NCBI RefSeq assembly: GCF_020080835.1
Contig: NC_058159.1
Location: 28,371,525-28,435,524 of the forward strand
DNA length: 64,000 bases
Origin: Cotesia glomerata
Lineage: Eukaryota > Arthropoda > Insecta > Hymenoptera > Braconidae
Reading direction: 5' to 3'
The notes under the pieces are model-generated. The model did no database searches and was not told the origin of the DNA. It was given only the letters and a program-made list of their open reading frames with translations. The stretch's first letter is position 1. Each line of letters begins with the position of its first letter. The translations under genes were made by a program, and so were the position numbers. Positions 36,874-48,905 of this stretch are shown here, piece after piece.

Positions 36874-37922
36874 CCACAGATTCGGTAGAATCTGGCGCCA
36901 AGTTCCGTTCAAATCCGTTGTCAACGGAGCGCCAGACTACCGACTATGTTTACTGTAAGCAGAACGGTATTTTGAGGTTGCAAAATTTTATTTAATTCTA
37001 CGGTACTTTTTTTTCCTAAATTGTATATTATAACAGTAATTCATACTTTATTTTACTGTTATTAATTAATCATATTCACTTATAACAATTAATCTACTTG
37101 AAATTACTAAATTTAATCAGCACAAACTATAGCAACGCAAAAATTTCGATCCTGACTTTTTTTCGATGGGCAAAGTGATCTGCCACAGACTAAATAATTC
37201 GAGAATGCATAGTTATCCTTCATTAGATGGGAAACTACAGTTAAAAAAGATATTTCACAGCTTGCATCTACACCCGCTAGGGTGCGCTGGAATTATTTTT
37301 ACATAAACTGTAGCTTCAAGAGGATAGTTTGTTATAAAAAATGCAGCCAACGCGAGATTTAAGTTGGTACCAATTGTAAATTTTTATTATAATTACAAAA
37401 AATACTAAAATCTGAACAAAAACAGTTTCACTGTAAAAAAAATCGCGCCAAATCCACGTTCATAAGACTATTTTTTTTTTACAAAAAGATATAAAATAAA
37501 AAAATCAAAAAATCCAAGTAACCAATATGATTGTTTATGATTTTCGGAAATTAAAAAAAATTTTGTTGTAAATTTAAAAATTAAAAAAAAAATTTTAGAA
37601 CGTACTTGGTGTGCGTCATTGTGTATTTCAATTTTTTTAAAGTCCTAGTAAATAGATTTTACGAATTTCATTAAAAGTAAAATATTTTGCAACCGCGCAC
37701 ACTAAATACGTTACAAAATTTTTTTTTTAATTTTTAAATTTACAACAAAATTTTTTTTAATTTCCGAAAATCATAAACAATCATATTGGTTACTTGGATT
37801 TTTTCATTTTTTTTATTTTATATCTTTTTGTAAAGAAAAAAACAAATTTTTTTTTCTTAATAGTCTTATGAACGTGGATTTGGCGCGATTTTTTTTTACA
37901 GTGAAACTGTTTTTGTTCAGAT
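36874..37922. mobile_element. Composite insertion in copy B
   Basis: It is absent from copy A at about 2161. It starts CCACAGATTCGGTAGAATCTGG; TCGGTAGAATCTGGCGC pairs with GCGCCAGACTACCGA (36893-36950), a GC-rich hairpin. The right half is the long inverted repeat listed next. No target duplication is clear. Confidence 0.65.
37411..37921. repeat. Long inverted repeat (about 190-bp arms)
   Basis: TCTGAACAAAAACAGTTTCA at the left reads inverted at the right end. Arms (about 37411-37600 and 37715-37921) share CGCGCCAAATCCACG and CCAAGTAACCAATATGATTG. The loop of about 115 bp contains TGTGCGTCATTGTG. Probably a foldback element. Confidence 0.85.
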
Positions 37923-37939
37923 ATTTCTTTCTGTGTAGT

Positions 37940-40900
37940 TATGTCTCTGAAAATAATTGAAATTTCAAAAAATTCTTAAAGATTTAAACTTTTAAAACAT
38001 GCAAAAATTGTTTTTTAGAATTCCAGACAAGAATATCTCTTGATTAATAATTTAATAAAATTTGACCGAAAACAGTCTGCATGATAATGTTTATGGAAAT
38101 TATAAATTTTAATGGATATAATTGGAATAATAATAATTATTGTTCTTTCAACATTTACTAATGGGTATTTCCTTTATTACAACGTCCTTCTGGTTATGCT
38201 GATGTACATTAAAGCATCGCGCGGCAATCTTTATACTATTTAATATGCAAGCAACAACGTTTGCAGTATACATTACAAAAGCCAGCGGATGATAATGCCG
38301 GGTGGCTCCAACCCACAATAAAAACTGACTGCCTCAAGAAAATATCCTTCTTGTTTTACGCTCCTTCTATCCTCATATACATATACATATTTATAAAAAT
38401 TATATTGTTTACTCAACACACAACACACACACATACACTCTAAGCACTATGTGTACAAATGTCTTTAGCTTGAGATGCTTTGTAGTTATGTTTAAGTATA
38501 ATCCAAATTAAATTGCCCTATTATTTTGCGGGAAAACTAATGCGAAAATTTATTTCTGCTAAAATAAAGATAACTACTTTAACTCACAAGTATCATGATT
38601 ACAATAATAATTTTTTTACCCATAAAACTTTTAGCGTAATTCATAATAATTTTTCTTGCTTACTCTTCATCAAGATACCGCAAGGTGAAGTACTAAATAA
38701 ATTTAATCCCAACGAACCGAGCTTTGTACCATTGTTTTTATCAACCTTCATTTCGGTTTAGTTTGAAAGTTTTCTTGAAAATTCCAATGAAAATAGAACC
38801 ATGAAAAATATTACATCTCATTCATTTTTTATTTATGATTTACATACACTTATACTTTTTTTTTTTTATTTTTACTAATAATAATATTAAATCATAAATT
38901 TTAATGCGAGTAATAAATTTTATAGACGAATCTATCATCAAACTTTTTTAATATCCAAATTTACTTGTTGAATAAATTTAATAATAGTAAAAACACCGTC
39001 AACTGTGAATCGGGATAACAAAATAATCAATTACATTTTTTTTAACTCTCAATATCTGGAATATTTTCTGTTTACTGTAAAATTTTCCACACGATTAATT
39101 CTTTTTTCAAAAAAATAATTCAGTTGATTTTTTTTGCATTCTCGAACACAATTTCAAAATTTTTTATATGAATTGAACTCTCTTTTTTATTCCGATGCGT
39201 AAATTATAAAAAAAAAAAAAAAAACCAGTTAAGACTTTTAAAAATTTGTATATAAAGCTGCTCAAAGGACACAAAATTTCTTCAGTTACCATCCGAAAAA
39301 AATTAATTACAATTAAATAAAATAATATTAAGCTACAATTTTTATTTCTTAATTTCCCGTAAGGAATATAAAGAAATTAAAAAATTTATTTTTTCAATTA
39401 AAACTACTTTTATATGTAAAAGTAGCAATGAATTAATTAAAAAAATCAAAAAAAAAAAAAATCAAATTTCAGCACAAATCCCTATTAACCCTTAGCTATA
39501 AGTCCTTTTACCTTTAAGCACGCGAAATATAGAGCTTTTAATCCACGAAGCTTGATGTACAATGATTGTGATCATTGTTAAAACTATAAATGCTTTTTAA
39601 TCAATAAAGTAAGTTTAGATAGAAAAGGTAAATGTATGCAGAGAAATCCGGGCAAAGGTCCAGAGGCGAATTGGTTAGAGGTAAAAAGTTTGATCGCTTG
39701 TTGCGCGGCTCACAGTTTACAAAAGCTACTACTATATAATAGTGTTGAAACATAGATATATTGTGAAACTGTATACAACAAATACCTAGGGGCGTTATAA
39801 CCCTTTCCTTTACTTTCCTTTCCTTAACCCATTTCACGTATATATAAATGTATATGTATGTATACATATATTCCTTAACGTTGACATATACATACATACT
39901 GTAAGGTATATATATATATATAGACTACTGTGGATGGTTATATTCACTTCATTGTAGGTCCCGGACGGCGTGTCATTGATCAAAAGCCACGTATAACAAT
40001 ATTCGACGAAATAGTTGGACGTTTGCCGGAAGCTCCTTTGTGTTAAGCTATTTGTGATTAGAATTTCGATACTTGCTGAATATTTCACCCTATAAATTCT
40101 ATTTCAATTTACTCGTTGTTTTTAGACAAACATTACAATTATATATGCTTAAATTTCGTCAAATGTTTGGAAGTTATAAGCTTGCAAATATTGACTATTA
40201 GTAAATTCATATCAATTAGTAATAGTGGCCGTTTGTTCAATTTAACTTGATAGTGTTAATTATCGATGGTGAATATTGATATGGAAAATTAAATGTATCT
40301 TGCGTTATTTGGTATTGACACTAACATTGTTTTGTAATATACGATAGGTGACTTCAATAGCAGGATTATATTCCCTATCGATTAAAACTTCTATGCTACA
40401 AATATTTTTGCGGTTCAAATCACGAAAAATTCAAACTACCGATTTTGACATTTGATTTAAAGTTTTTTTATAAAATATATAATCATACAATTTGAAATTT
40501 TTGGACTGGCATAATGTTCCGGCTGAAAAAAATAACAAGCGTCGAATATATCAATGATGTTCGATAATTGCCAAAATTACTGAGCAGTCATACATGTGTA
40601 TTAAAAATAATAACAAGTCACATTGTTAAAATTACGCTTATACTTTGCGATTTTCAATATAATTGGATTATTGTGCAGCGTGTTTATTTGAAATAAAATA
40701 ATGAAACACGAAACTAGAGTTGGTTTACAGAGCTTTATAATTTGATTTATTTTAATACATGATGTTCGAGACCGAGACAAAGAACTAACAGACGTACGGT
40801 AAAATAAAAAGTTTGTTAAATACAAAATTTTTATAACTTTCAAAACATCTGCAAAACAATTGTACAAGAAAATTCTCTCACGCTCTTAAATTTATGATTT

Positions 40901-42260
40901 TACAAACATTCTCCTGTTTCCAAAAATATTTTATTTTATTTATTTTACTGTTTACAAAATTTGAGAAAAGATTTTACGTTAATCCTTTACTTTTACTTTT
41001 TGTATCTAAGTAGATGTCTATTACTTCATATTTGGAACCCTCATAAAATTATTTATGACCTCAGTAAAGAGCATGAGATAAAAATAAGTCCCACGCTAGC
41101 TGACCCTTTTGGGCCACTAACGCCATCTCACTCTGTCAAAGCATGTTTCTCTGTCTAAATTTGTCACCTCTACTATCGTCATATTGACAACACCCTTTAA
41201 AACGCCTACAACTTTTCCTGACCAATCAAGAAACGTAAAAACATCCATTCTAAATGCAGTGAGTTAGACAGTAAGAAACAAACTTAAACTTTGACAAAAT
41301 TACAACAGTTTACCGATAAACGTAAAACAGATAATACATACAAACATAACATCTCCGCGAACGTCTTGCTCCCAAACTTTAAATTCAATTTCACTATTTT
41401 ATGTATTAATTTGTATTAGTTGATCTTCATTTGTTTTTTATAAATAAAAAAAATTAAATTAATAGATTCGTTAATCTTTAAAATAAAATAAACCAAAGAA
41501 AACATTAAAACAAACAAATAACCCCCTAACAAATTGTCGTTAAAAATCTCTAAGCGACACATGAAACATTATTTTTTTAAATTAATTAGTGATTACAGAT
41601 TGATTAATTAGACATGCATTCGTTAGAAAAAATTGGAACGTCCTTATTAAATTGATAAAGTTTGTTGCAATATTTGTTTTTTCTTTAAAGTTTTACAGTA
41701 TGCACAAATATCAGATAAAACTTTTCAGAACCACACTCGGGAAAAACTACTTAAAACTATTTTCAATTATTAATAACGAGGATTTTTTCTCGCTAACTAC
41801 CAAGTACATCCAAAACCGACTATGCAGTTAAAAAGATTTATTTTTCCAGAAGTATTTTATGCCAAACTTTTGGTTTCAATTACTCGGTAGTACAGATTGA
41901 AAAATTGTGAAACTTTAATGAGAGTATTTTGTAAACGGTTTTGATTTACTGACAGAGAATCCTTTAATTACTGATGATTGATGAAACTTTATGGTAGAAT
42001 TTGATCAACAAGTATGACCAAAATTTAACAAATTATCATATTGTAAACATAAAATCGATAAAGAATCGTGAAAGATTAAAAAAAAATCTATTAATTTGAC
42101 AATTTTACTTTTTTTAAGATATAATTGTCATATTTATACGTTTAAAAATTATATTTTTAAATTTTAAAATATGTCAAGCTGAAAATTTTAATTTCATTAT
42201 TGGAAAATTTTTAAATTTTAAATTAGAAAGATACATTATAAAAAACTATATAAAATTATA
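37940..42260. other. Gene-free stretch
   Basis: About 4.3 kb with no recognisable gene. Mostly AT-rich, with poly-A/T runs at 38850, 39210 and 39450. 39640-40090 is unique and slightly richer in GC. Short open frames here have no family resemblance. Confidence 0.5.
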
Positions 42261-42262
42261 TA

Positions 42263-42442
42263 CACAGATAAAAAAAATTTCTTGCACCAAAAAAATTTTA
42301 AGGAAAAAAGTTATTTTGAAGCAAGAAGAAATTTTCTTGGCTCAAGAAACTTTGACTTTATTCAAGAAATTTTATACAAGTCTAGATCTAAAAATTCAAT
42401 TCTCTAAAGCACCCAGCGGAGCGGATGCGTAACAGCTAGTAT
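42263..42442. mobile_element. CACAGATAAAA fragment abutting a truncated CTAGC element
   Basis: 42263-42364 starts CACAGATAAAAAAAATTTCTT after TA, with CAAGAAATT phrases of the CACAGAAA family. 42365-42442 is the reverse complement of the start of the CTAGC element (CAAGTCTAGATCTAAAAATT ... ACAGCTAGTA). Both are truncated at their junction. Confidence 0.6.
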
Positions 42443-42485
42443 TTTTATATAACTTTGCAAATTTTTCTCTCTCAGGCATATTATT

Positions 42486-42730
42486 TTTTCTGCCCTCCGG
42501 CCGGAAAGTGGCAACTTTCTGGCCGCTGCACTAAACAAAGTTGCCACATTCCGGCTACGTCGAGCAGAAAAATAGTATACACACCTTGGCCAGTAAATAA
42601 GAAAGCCTCAGATTACATGTTTGTCAACCTCGGCTTCGCCTCGGCCAACAATTACATGTGATCTGAGACTTTTCTTATTTTACTGGCCTAGGTATGTAAT
42701 ATACTATTTCTTGCTCTCCTAGCCGAAAGT
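42486..42730. repeat. GC-rich hairpin string, copy 2
   Basis: Same plan as 36010-36232. TTTTCTGC / GCAGAAAA; GCCGGAAAGTGGCAACTTT (42500-42518) with AAAGTTGCCACATTCCGGC (42537-42555); then AATAGTATAC, GGCCAGTAAATAAGAAA pairing with the arm ending at 42688, loop CCTCGGCTTCGCCTCGG, and ATACTATT. Relative to copy 1 several stem positions differ on both arms so that pairing is kept. A right-hand block TTGCTCTCCTAGCCGAAAGT follows. Confidence 0.85.
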
Positions 42731-42731
42731 A

Positions 42732-43003
42732 CACTGATAGAAGGATTTATTTGTATTAAAAAAATATTTGTTAATAGTTAACAAATCATTTATTAGAGAC
42801 CATTTTTTAGTATCAAACAAATATTTCTTAGTATTTAAAATGATTTGTTTGTATTTAATAAATCTGATATTGATTTAGTAAATATTAATAAATCTTTTTA
42901 AATACTAAGAAATATTTGTTAAGAACTAAAAAGTGGTCTCTAATAAATGATTTGTTAAATATTAACAAATATTTTTAACTATAAACAAATCCTTCTATCA
43001 GTG
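42732..43003. mobile_element. CACTGATAGAAGG MITE (272 bp) inside hairpin-string flank
   Basis: Full inverted ends; TA at 42730-42731 and 43004-43005. It splits the block GCCGAAAGTACG, whose unbroken inverse CGTACTTTCGGC is seen at 43770-43781, giving an empty site. Confidence 0.88.
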
Positions 43004-43006
43004 TAC

Positions 43007-43250
43007 GCTCTTCCTGGCAGCAATTTACTCCAGGAAGAGCAACTTTTATGGCCTGCTCTAACGCATGCGCGCTACGCATATTTTCTGGCTCGGCAGCACA
43101 GAACCTCGCTTTCTTTCGTATTTTCGTGGCGCGACCGGCCTATACAGCGAGTTTCAACTGTATATATAACAGTCACAACATCGTCTGTATGTAACATGTC
43201 AGCGCATAAACTAACCAAAAAATGTCAAAAAAATAAAAATAATTTTTAAT
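43007..43250. repeat. GC-rich segment with 11-bp perfect hairpin between hairpin strings
   Basis: GCTCTTCCTGG (43007-43017) pairs perfectly with CCAGGAAGAGC (43030-43040). The following ~180 bp is GC-rich (CGCATGCGCGCTACGCAT, GGCGCGACCGGCC), unlike the surroundings. No coding family is recognised. Confidence 0.6.
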
Positions 43251-43639
43251 TAGATCATTGTTAATGAACTATTTAATAATAATACTGCAAAAATAATTTA
43301 TATAAAAAGTTTAAAAAATAAAACATAATAGTTTTGTGAATTTTATTTGCTTTTTTTTATATTTTGATAGTTAGTAAAGCAATGTTTATAAAACGATCCA
43401 TGTACTCTACAAACTTGTAATAATTTAATTTCAATCTTTCTTAGCCGTCGATTACTAATTAAAAACTAATTTTTAATCAACTTAAAAAAATAAATTCTGT
43501 AATTAGAATGAGTTTAAATATTTGTGACAAATTCTGTGCATGATATTACTCTTAATCACTGATATCACTCTTAATCAGAGCATTTGTTAGTAAAGTTTAA
43601 AATAACACTTTTTTTCAATTTATTAACTTTTATTTTTTT

Positions 43640-43907
43640 TTTTTATACCCGCCCCGACCAGCAAAGCCTCGGCTTCGCCTCGGCTTTGCAAAAGTCGGGC
43701 GGCGCCCCCCTCACGCCCGACAAAACTTCGGCTTCGCCTCGGTTTTGCAAAACCCCTTCCACGGGGTTACGTACTTTCGGCTGGAGAGCAAGAAAAATAG
43801 TATACAACCCATGACCAGAATGTTGGATACCCTGACGTATGTGATATGATCATATCCCATACGTCAGGAAATCCAACTTTCTGGCCTTGGGTTGTAATAT
43901 ACTATTA
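43640..43907. repeat. GC-rich hairpin string, copy 3 (five hairpins)
   Basis: In order: GCAAAGCC / GGCTTTGC (43661-43668, 43682-43689); GTCGGGC / GCCCGAC (43694-43700, 43715-43721); CAAAAC / GTTTTG (43721-43726, 43742-43747); AACCCC / GGGGTT (43751-43756, 43763-43768); and a large one bounded by AATAGTATACAACCC and GGGTTGTAATATACTATT, with inner arms CCTGACGTATG / CATACGTCAGG. The first and third enclose TCGGCTTCGCCTC as loop. CGTACTTTCGGCTGGAGAGCAA joins the last two. Confidence 0.85.
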
Positions 43908-43914
43908 CAGATCA

Positions 43915-45685
43915 ATTCCTGAAAATTCAAAATCGTGAAAATTATCAAGCTTATAAGTCCCGTCATATTATGTATATGAATACTTACACTAGAGAACTTT
44001 CAATCAAAAGTAGTTTTGCAATAAATTCAACAAACTGAGTCAGAAAAGGGCGAAGTTCATCAAAAACCATGATGAAAAGAAATACAATAGCTAGATTTCT
44101 ATAAAATGTACTAAAACTTTTTTAATTATCATTGATATTTAGTAAAGTTACAATTATTTTCGAGGATGCTTAAAAATAATGATGATAACTCTGGAAGAAT
44201 AAGACGACACATGAATAATTTTTGACAATAAGAGATTCGTACTTGAAGAAATAATATATGTGTATATAACACGACACAAAGTGTCACGTTATAACTCGTA
44301 TTATGCAGTTTGGAAAGTCATAAACGAGATAAAATTTTACTTCAAAGTTATCTAGGTGTAAGTTCCTACGAATTCTAATGGTTATACTCTTCATTATTTG
44401 TCTTACTCGGCACAACCTTGGAGCGACTTTACGAATGTCGCTTCTTACAGTTGTATTACGTGGTTTCAGCGGCTGATGTCGTAAATTAACGAGTGAGGGT
44501 GCCTTGTGAGCGACGTACTTATAATGTACCAATGAGCAGTAAAGCTTGGGTGAGTTCCGGTGTAGTAATATTAATTTCCTGAGCTGTGAAGATGAAATCC
44601 TTTCTCTCTTTGGTCGGTAGTTTGCCGGACCACTATCAATAGCCGCCAGCTTGGATTACTTGCATCATCTGAAGAAACTTTTGCGCTAATTTGCTTCACT
44701 GAGTTTCAATTTACCAATCAAACGAACTCGCTGATGGTCTCAATCTTTGTCTTGAATTATATTTCGTCTATTTACTTACAATTTAATCAATAACTTTTAA
44801 TGTATCTCTCTATGCTTATTGACATCTATGTACTTAGAGAGTATACGCAGGTCAGTAAAGGCAGACTTGGAAGATTGAATAGTCCAAGATTTATAGATTA
44901 GAAATTTTTGTACGAAATTATATTTCAAGTTTATCATACCAAAAACATTTATACAATTGTGTTTGCACACTAAAACTTTTTAAATTTGTTGTTTTGTTGA
45001 ATTTAACTTACAGATTTTAGATATTTACATACGAAAAGTAACTTTTCTTGCGAAATTTACGGGCTTAAGTGAAAACATACATGTTAAGTTAACTGTTAAC
45101 CTTATTAAACTTTGAATTTATTGACATCAATTATAAAATTAGAGCACAGAAAAATTAAAATTTGTTTTTTTTTAATATTTTATTGGAACATTTTAAAACC
45201 ATTAATGCGCTAATATATTTTTTTTTTAACTTGAAATTCAATTTTGGATCATTTAAAAATTAGCGCGTTAAAAAAAAACCTATTTACAACATTTTTTTTT
45301 GAAGTTTTTATCATAGATATTTATATAAAAGTTGTTAGACATAATACATACACTTTTTTTAATCCAAAAAAAATAATTATTCAAGATAACAGCTAATAAA
45401 GTAAACGAGTAAGTTATGCAGCCATATTTTTGGAACGAATCATCAGAAATAAAAAAAATAAATAGCAAAATAAAATCATAAAAATTTAAACAAAATGACG
45501 GAATTTTATAAAAAAAAAAAAAAATTAGTGTTTTTTAATACCAAAAAATAGTAACAAAAAAAATTAAGATATTAATTTGCGAAAATTAAAGAAAAAATTC
45601 AATTTTTAGAAGACTTATGGATGAAAGTTATTCACTCTAAACATTTATTGTAAGAATTAAGAATTAATTTATCGTTAAATTCTTA
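43915..45685. other. Gene-free stretch
   Basis: A degenerate GCCATTCGGC-family fragment lies near 44030-44110. 44280-44760 is less AT-rich, with an 82-codon minus-strand frame that lacks an ATG near its start and any family resemblance. The rest is AT-rich. Confidence 0.45.
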
Positions 45686-45688
45686 ATT

Positions 45689-46500
45689 GCCATCCCTGCA
45701 ACTTCCCACTACTTTCGTAATTAAGCGCTCAAAATTGCACTTATTACATTTTTGAGCTCGAAGAGCTCAAAAATATAATTTCGTGAAGTTTTGAGCTTTC
45801 CGAGCTCAAAAGTCTGATGAAAGTTTAATAAAACACTATTTTTTGAATTTTCAAACCGCAATAACTTTTGAATGAATGAACCGATGTTCACGCGGTTGGC
45901 GGCATTCGACGCAGTTTTTCAAATTCTATGACATATATTTATACACAAATTGATAAGACCGGAAGTTTCGGTGTAATTCGAAAAAAAACAATTTTTTTCG
46001 ATTTCTTTCGTCAACGATAACTCACGAACGAATCAACCGATTTTGAACAGATTGGTGGCGATCGACGTGGTTTTTTTATGTTAAGAGCTGATTAGTTTTT
46101 GGAATTGATCGGTCGAGCCGTTTGAAAGTTATTAAAAAAAAACCACATTTGGAAAAATTTTTTTTCGCAGTTTTTTTAAGATTTCTCAAAATCTATCGGT
46201 TCGAATCGGTCCAAGTTGTATTTAAAATCTAAGTTTAGTCAAACCCTTTCGAATGACATCAACCGCGGTCAAATCGATCAAGCCGTTCAAAAGTTATGAG
46301 AGGTTTACATACATCCACACACACACACACACACACATACATACATACATACATACAAACACCATCGCGGGAATAATCAGGGAAGCTTCCTAGGACCTCA
46401 AAACGTCGAGATCTAATGAAAACTCGATTTTTGAAAAACGGGGTAAAAACAATAACTTCCCGATTTTTGAAAATTTTTAATTTTCTTAGCGGGAAGTTAA
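45689..46500 (-). mobile_element. Dispersed repeat GGAAGTTGCAGGGATGG...CGGGAAGTT, second copy
   Basis: Reverse-complement paralogue of 13817-14502. It has two rather than three GAGCTC palindromes (45751-45805) and an extra segment around 45900-46030 absent from the first copy. The (CA)n run at 46317-46340 corresponds to the (TG)n there. The subterminal CTTCCCG / CGGGAAG hairpin is retained. Confidence 0.75.
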
Positions 46501-46504
46501 AAAT

Positions 46505-47890
46505 GGTTAAAATTAAAAACAACATATTTGACATCTAAGTGGATGAAAAAATATACTATATACATGAAAATCTACTTGACCAAAAAAAAAAACGTATTAT
46601 TTCAAGGAAAAAAAATTATTCAAATTATTTCAAACGTTGTATTTTCTGAAGTGGTTATTTAGCATATCCACGGGGTTTATGCATAAAAATAACCACAGGG
46701 ATTTAATATAATGGCTATATATTTATTTGTGTTTCACTATTTATCGAAACAAATGTAGTAAAAACGTTTGAAGTTGAAAATAATATATATGTATTTTTTT
46801 ATAGATACTATAAAATTTAATCTTAAGTAAGTTTGTATCTAGCTAGAAGGTACTTACGAAAAAAACAAAATTCCCGAAAAAATAAAGTATTAAGAGGACG
46901 AGTCAAGCCGACTTTCCCAAGGGAATAAGGTTCTTTTAACCTCATTCGTCGTGCGCATAAACTCTTTCGCAGAATTTCTTTATGTTTTCTTACTCTCGGA
47001 TCAACTTTTATCGCTCAGTGTATATTCACATCCGTGAGAATAAAAAATCGAAAAAATGTTTATCAGCTCGGAAAATAATGGAATATAAAAAAAATAAATG
47101 AATCATAAAAAAATATGATAGCGTTACGCTGAAAAATCTTTTCACTCATAGCTTCTCCATTATATCGTGGGGTGTATTATCGTATAAATACATAATCCAC
47201 ATAATAGCCTTCTGATAATATAAATATCGTAGAAAGTGGGTGAAAAAGTACCGGTTTAAGATCTCCAACGAGTTACGAGTAAGAATATAAGTTTATCCAC
47301 TAACTTGGATATTTATTAATACTTCGAGCTTTTACATCTGCGCAAAAGGACTAAGATTAATATTAGTCCAAAAGCGAGGAAAGAGAGGGTGAATTCGTAC
47401 CTTAATTAAGTTTAATATTTGAATTAACTTAGTTTCGCGGTTTCAGACTTGAATTACGGGGGTCGCATCGAATATTAAAGCTGGGTAATTAGAGAACGAC
47501 AAAATAATTATTTATAGTATTTTGATATAATATAATATTTTTCGGCGACACCTGTTTTGAAAGTTATAATTTCAATTACGAATGTGCGAAACTACCTAAT
47601 ATATTTAGCCTTAACTACGCGCTCTCTTACTCTCAAAAGAACGATTTATAATGCTGAACTTTTATAAGAAGTAACATTCAGAGGATTTAAGAGACTTTTC
47701 CTCCGATTAGCTTCCCTGGTGGGTTTAATTACTTCTAATAAGATAATAAGCCTTGTAAGACTTAAAATAACTTTTTAAAAGTCCATTTAAAATAACAAAC
47801 AATAAGATTTTAATTTAATGAATTAATTTTTTTTTTTACGAAAAAAAATCTTGAGCTAATAATTTTTCTTTTGTGTAGTGTGAGAAGTTG
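46505..47890. other. Gene-free stretch
   Basis: AT-rich. 46880-47060 and 47230-47480 are unique and somewhat richer in GC. No gene is recognisable. Confidence 0.45.
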
Positions 47891-47899
47891 ATGAATTAA

Positions 47900-48359
47900 G
47901 GAGGTACTGTCGCAAATAAAGACACCAATAGGTTATGGGTATTGGTTTCTTTCTCACGCACTAGTGCTGCCTCTCTTTACAGACTATCGCTCACTTACTT
48001 CCACTCATGTAAAATATCAAAGCCACTAACTTCAAATATTTTTTATAAAAAAATAAATACCGCTCGTTTATGTTATTTTTGATAAAAAATGCTTGTTATA
48101 ACTTCAATTAAATATTCTCAGTTTTTTTAAAAAATTCTAAGAAAAGTACGGTTGTTATTCAATAAAATGTTCACTCTAACTACAGTCAGGATAGGGAATA
48201 CATGGTAGATGTAGGATTTTTAATTGCTAATATTTCAAAAATTACCACCAAAAATTAAGGACTATTAAAAAAAATTTATTCTTATAGAGGACACTTAGTA
48301 GTTCGCGTATTTAAAAATTGAAGAATATTGTAAGAAAAGTAATTTTGTACAGTACCTCC
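47900..48359. mobile_element. TTAA-type MITE T2 (460 bp)
   Basis: The ends GGAGGTACTGTCGCAAAT and TTTGTACAGTACCTCC are inverted; TTAA flanks both sides (47896-47899, 48360-48363). The paralogous sequence at 56781-56800 reads GTTGATGGATTAAAATAAT with one TTAA, the empty site. Confidence 0.88.
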
Positions 48360-48363
48360 TTAA

Positions 48364-48905
48364 AACAATTTATAATTTTAGGTAATTTTGTAATGTAATC
48401 ATTCTAATAATATTTCATATTCAAGGACATTATTGGATTTTGGCCGCTGTGGTTATAAACGCAACAATGGAGAAAATTGCCACACATGATGTGGAATTTC
48501 CATTATAGGAATAACTTTCATCGTTTTAAAAGCTTTAATGATACATTGTTTGAAGTAAACCAATTACAGTATGTAAACTTGTAGTGAATTGCGGAATTCA
48601 CAATATAATTAATTCTAATCAATTGTTTTAAAATTGAAAGTTCGCAAATTTAAATTCTACGTTTTTATTTAATAATATTTACTTTTGCGTAATTAAAGTC
48701 TTTTTTTAAATATTTCAAGTGACCGAATTTTGATTTGTGTTGAATTTTTTATAAAAGTTACTGAGTGCAGAAATCGAAATTCTAAAAATCTGCGTTTGAA
48801 TAATTTAATTCAATTCTTTAAAAATTAAAGCTAAGTCGGTGGAAATGGGAATTTTATCAATTCATGATTCAGATTTTTCAATCGATAATATAAGTTAATA
48901 ATTTG
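48364..48905. repeat. Duplicated non-coding segment D, copy 1
   Basis: It aligns, with scattered differences, to 56794-57233 plus 57964-58035. It includes GCAACAATGGAGAAAATTGC, CCACACATGATGTGG and GTGAATTGCGGAATTCAC, near-palindromes conserved in both copies. No ORF. It may be an unrecognised element or a segmental duplication. Confidence 0.8.

Larger units (their letters stand above)
35975..37935. mobile_element. CACAGAAA-ended MITE, copy B (twice interrupted)
   Basis: Inverted ends CACAGAAAGAAAGGTTC / TTTCTTTCTGTG with TA at 35973-35974 and 37936-37937. It aligns with copy A (661-2174) except that A carries the CACTGATAG MITE while B has a single TA at 36676-36677. B carries two other insertions, 36010-36232 and 36874-37922. 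Confidence 0.87.
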
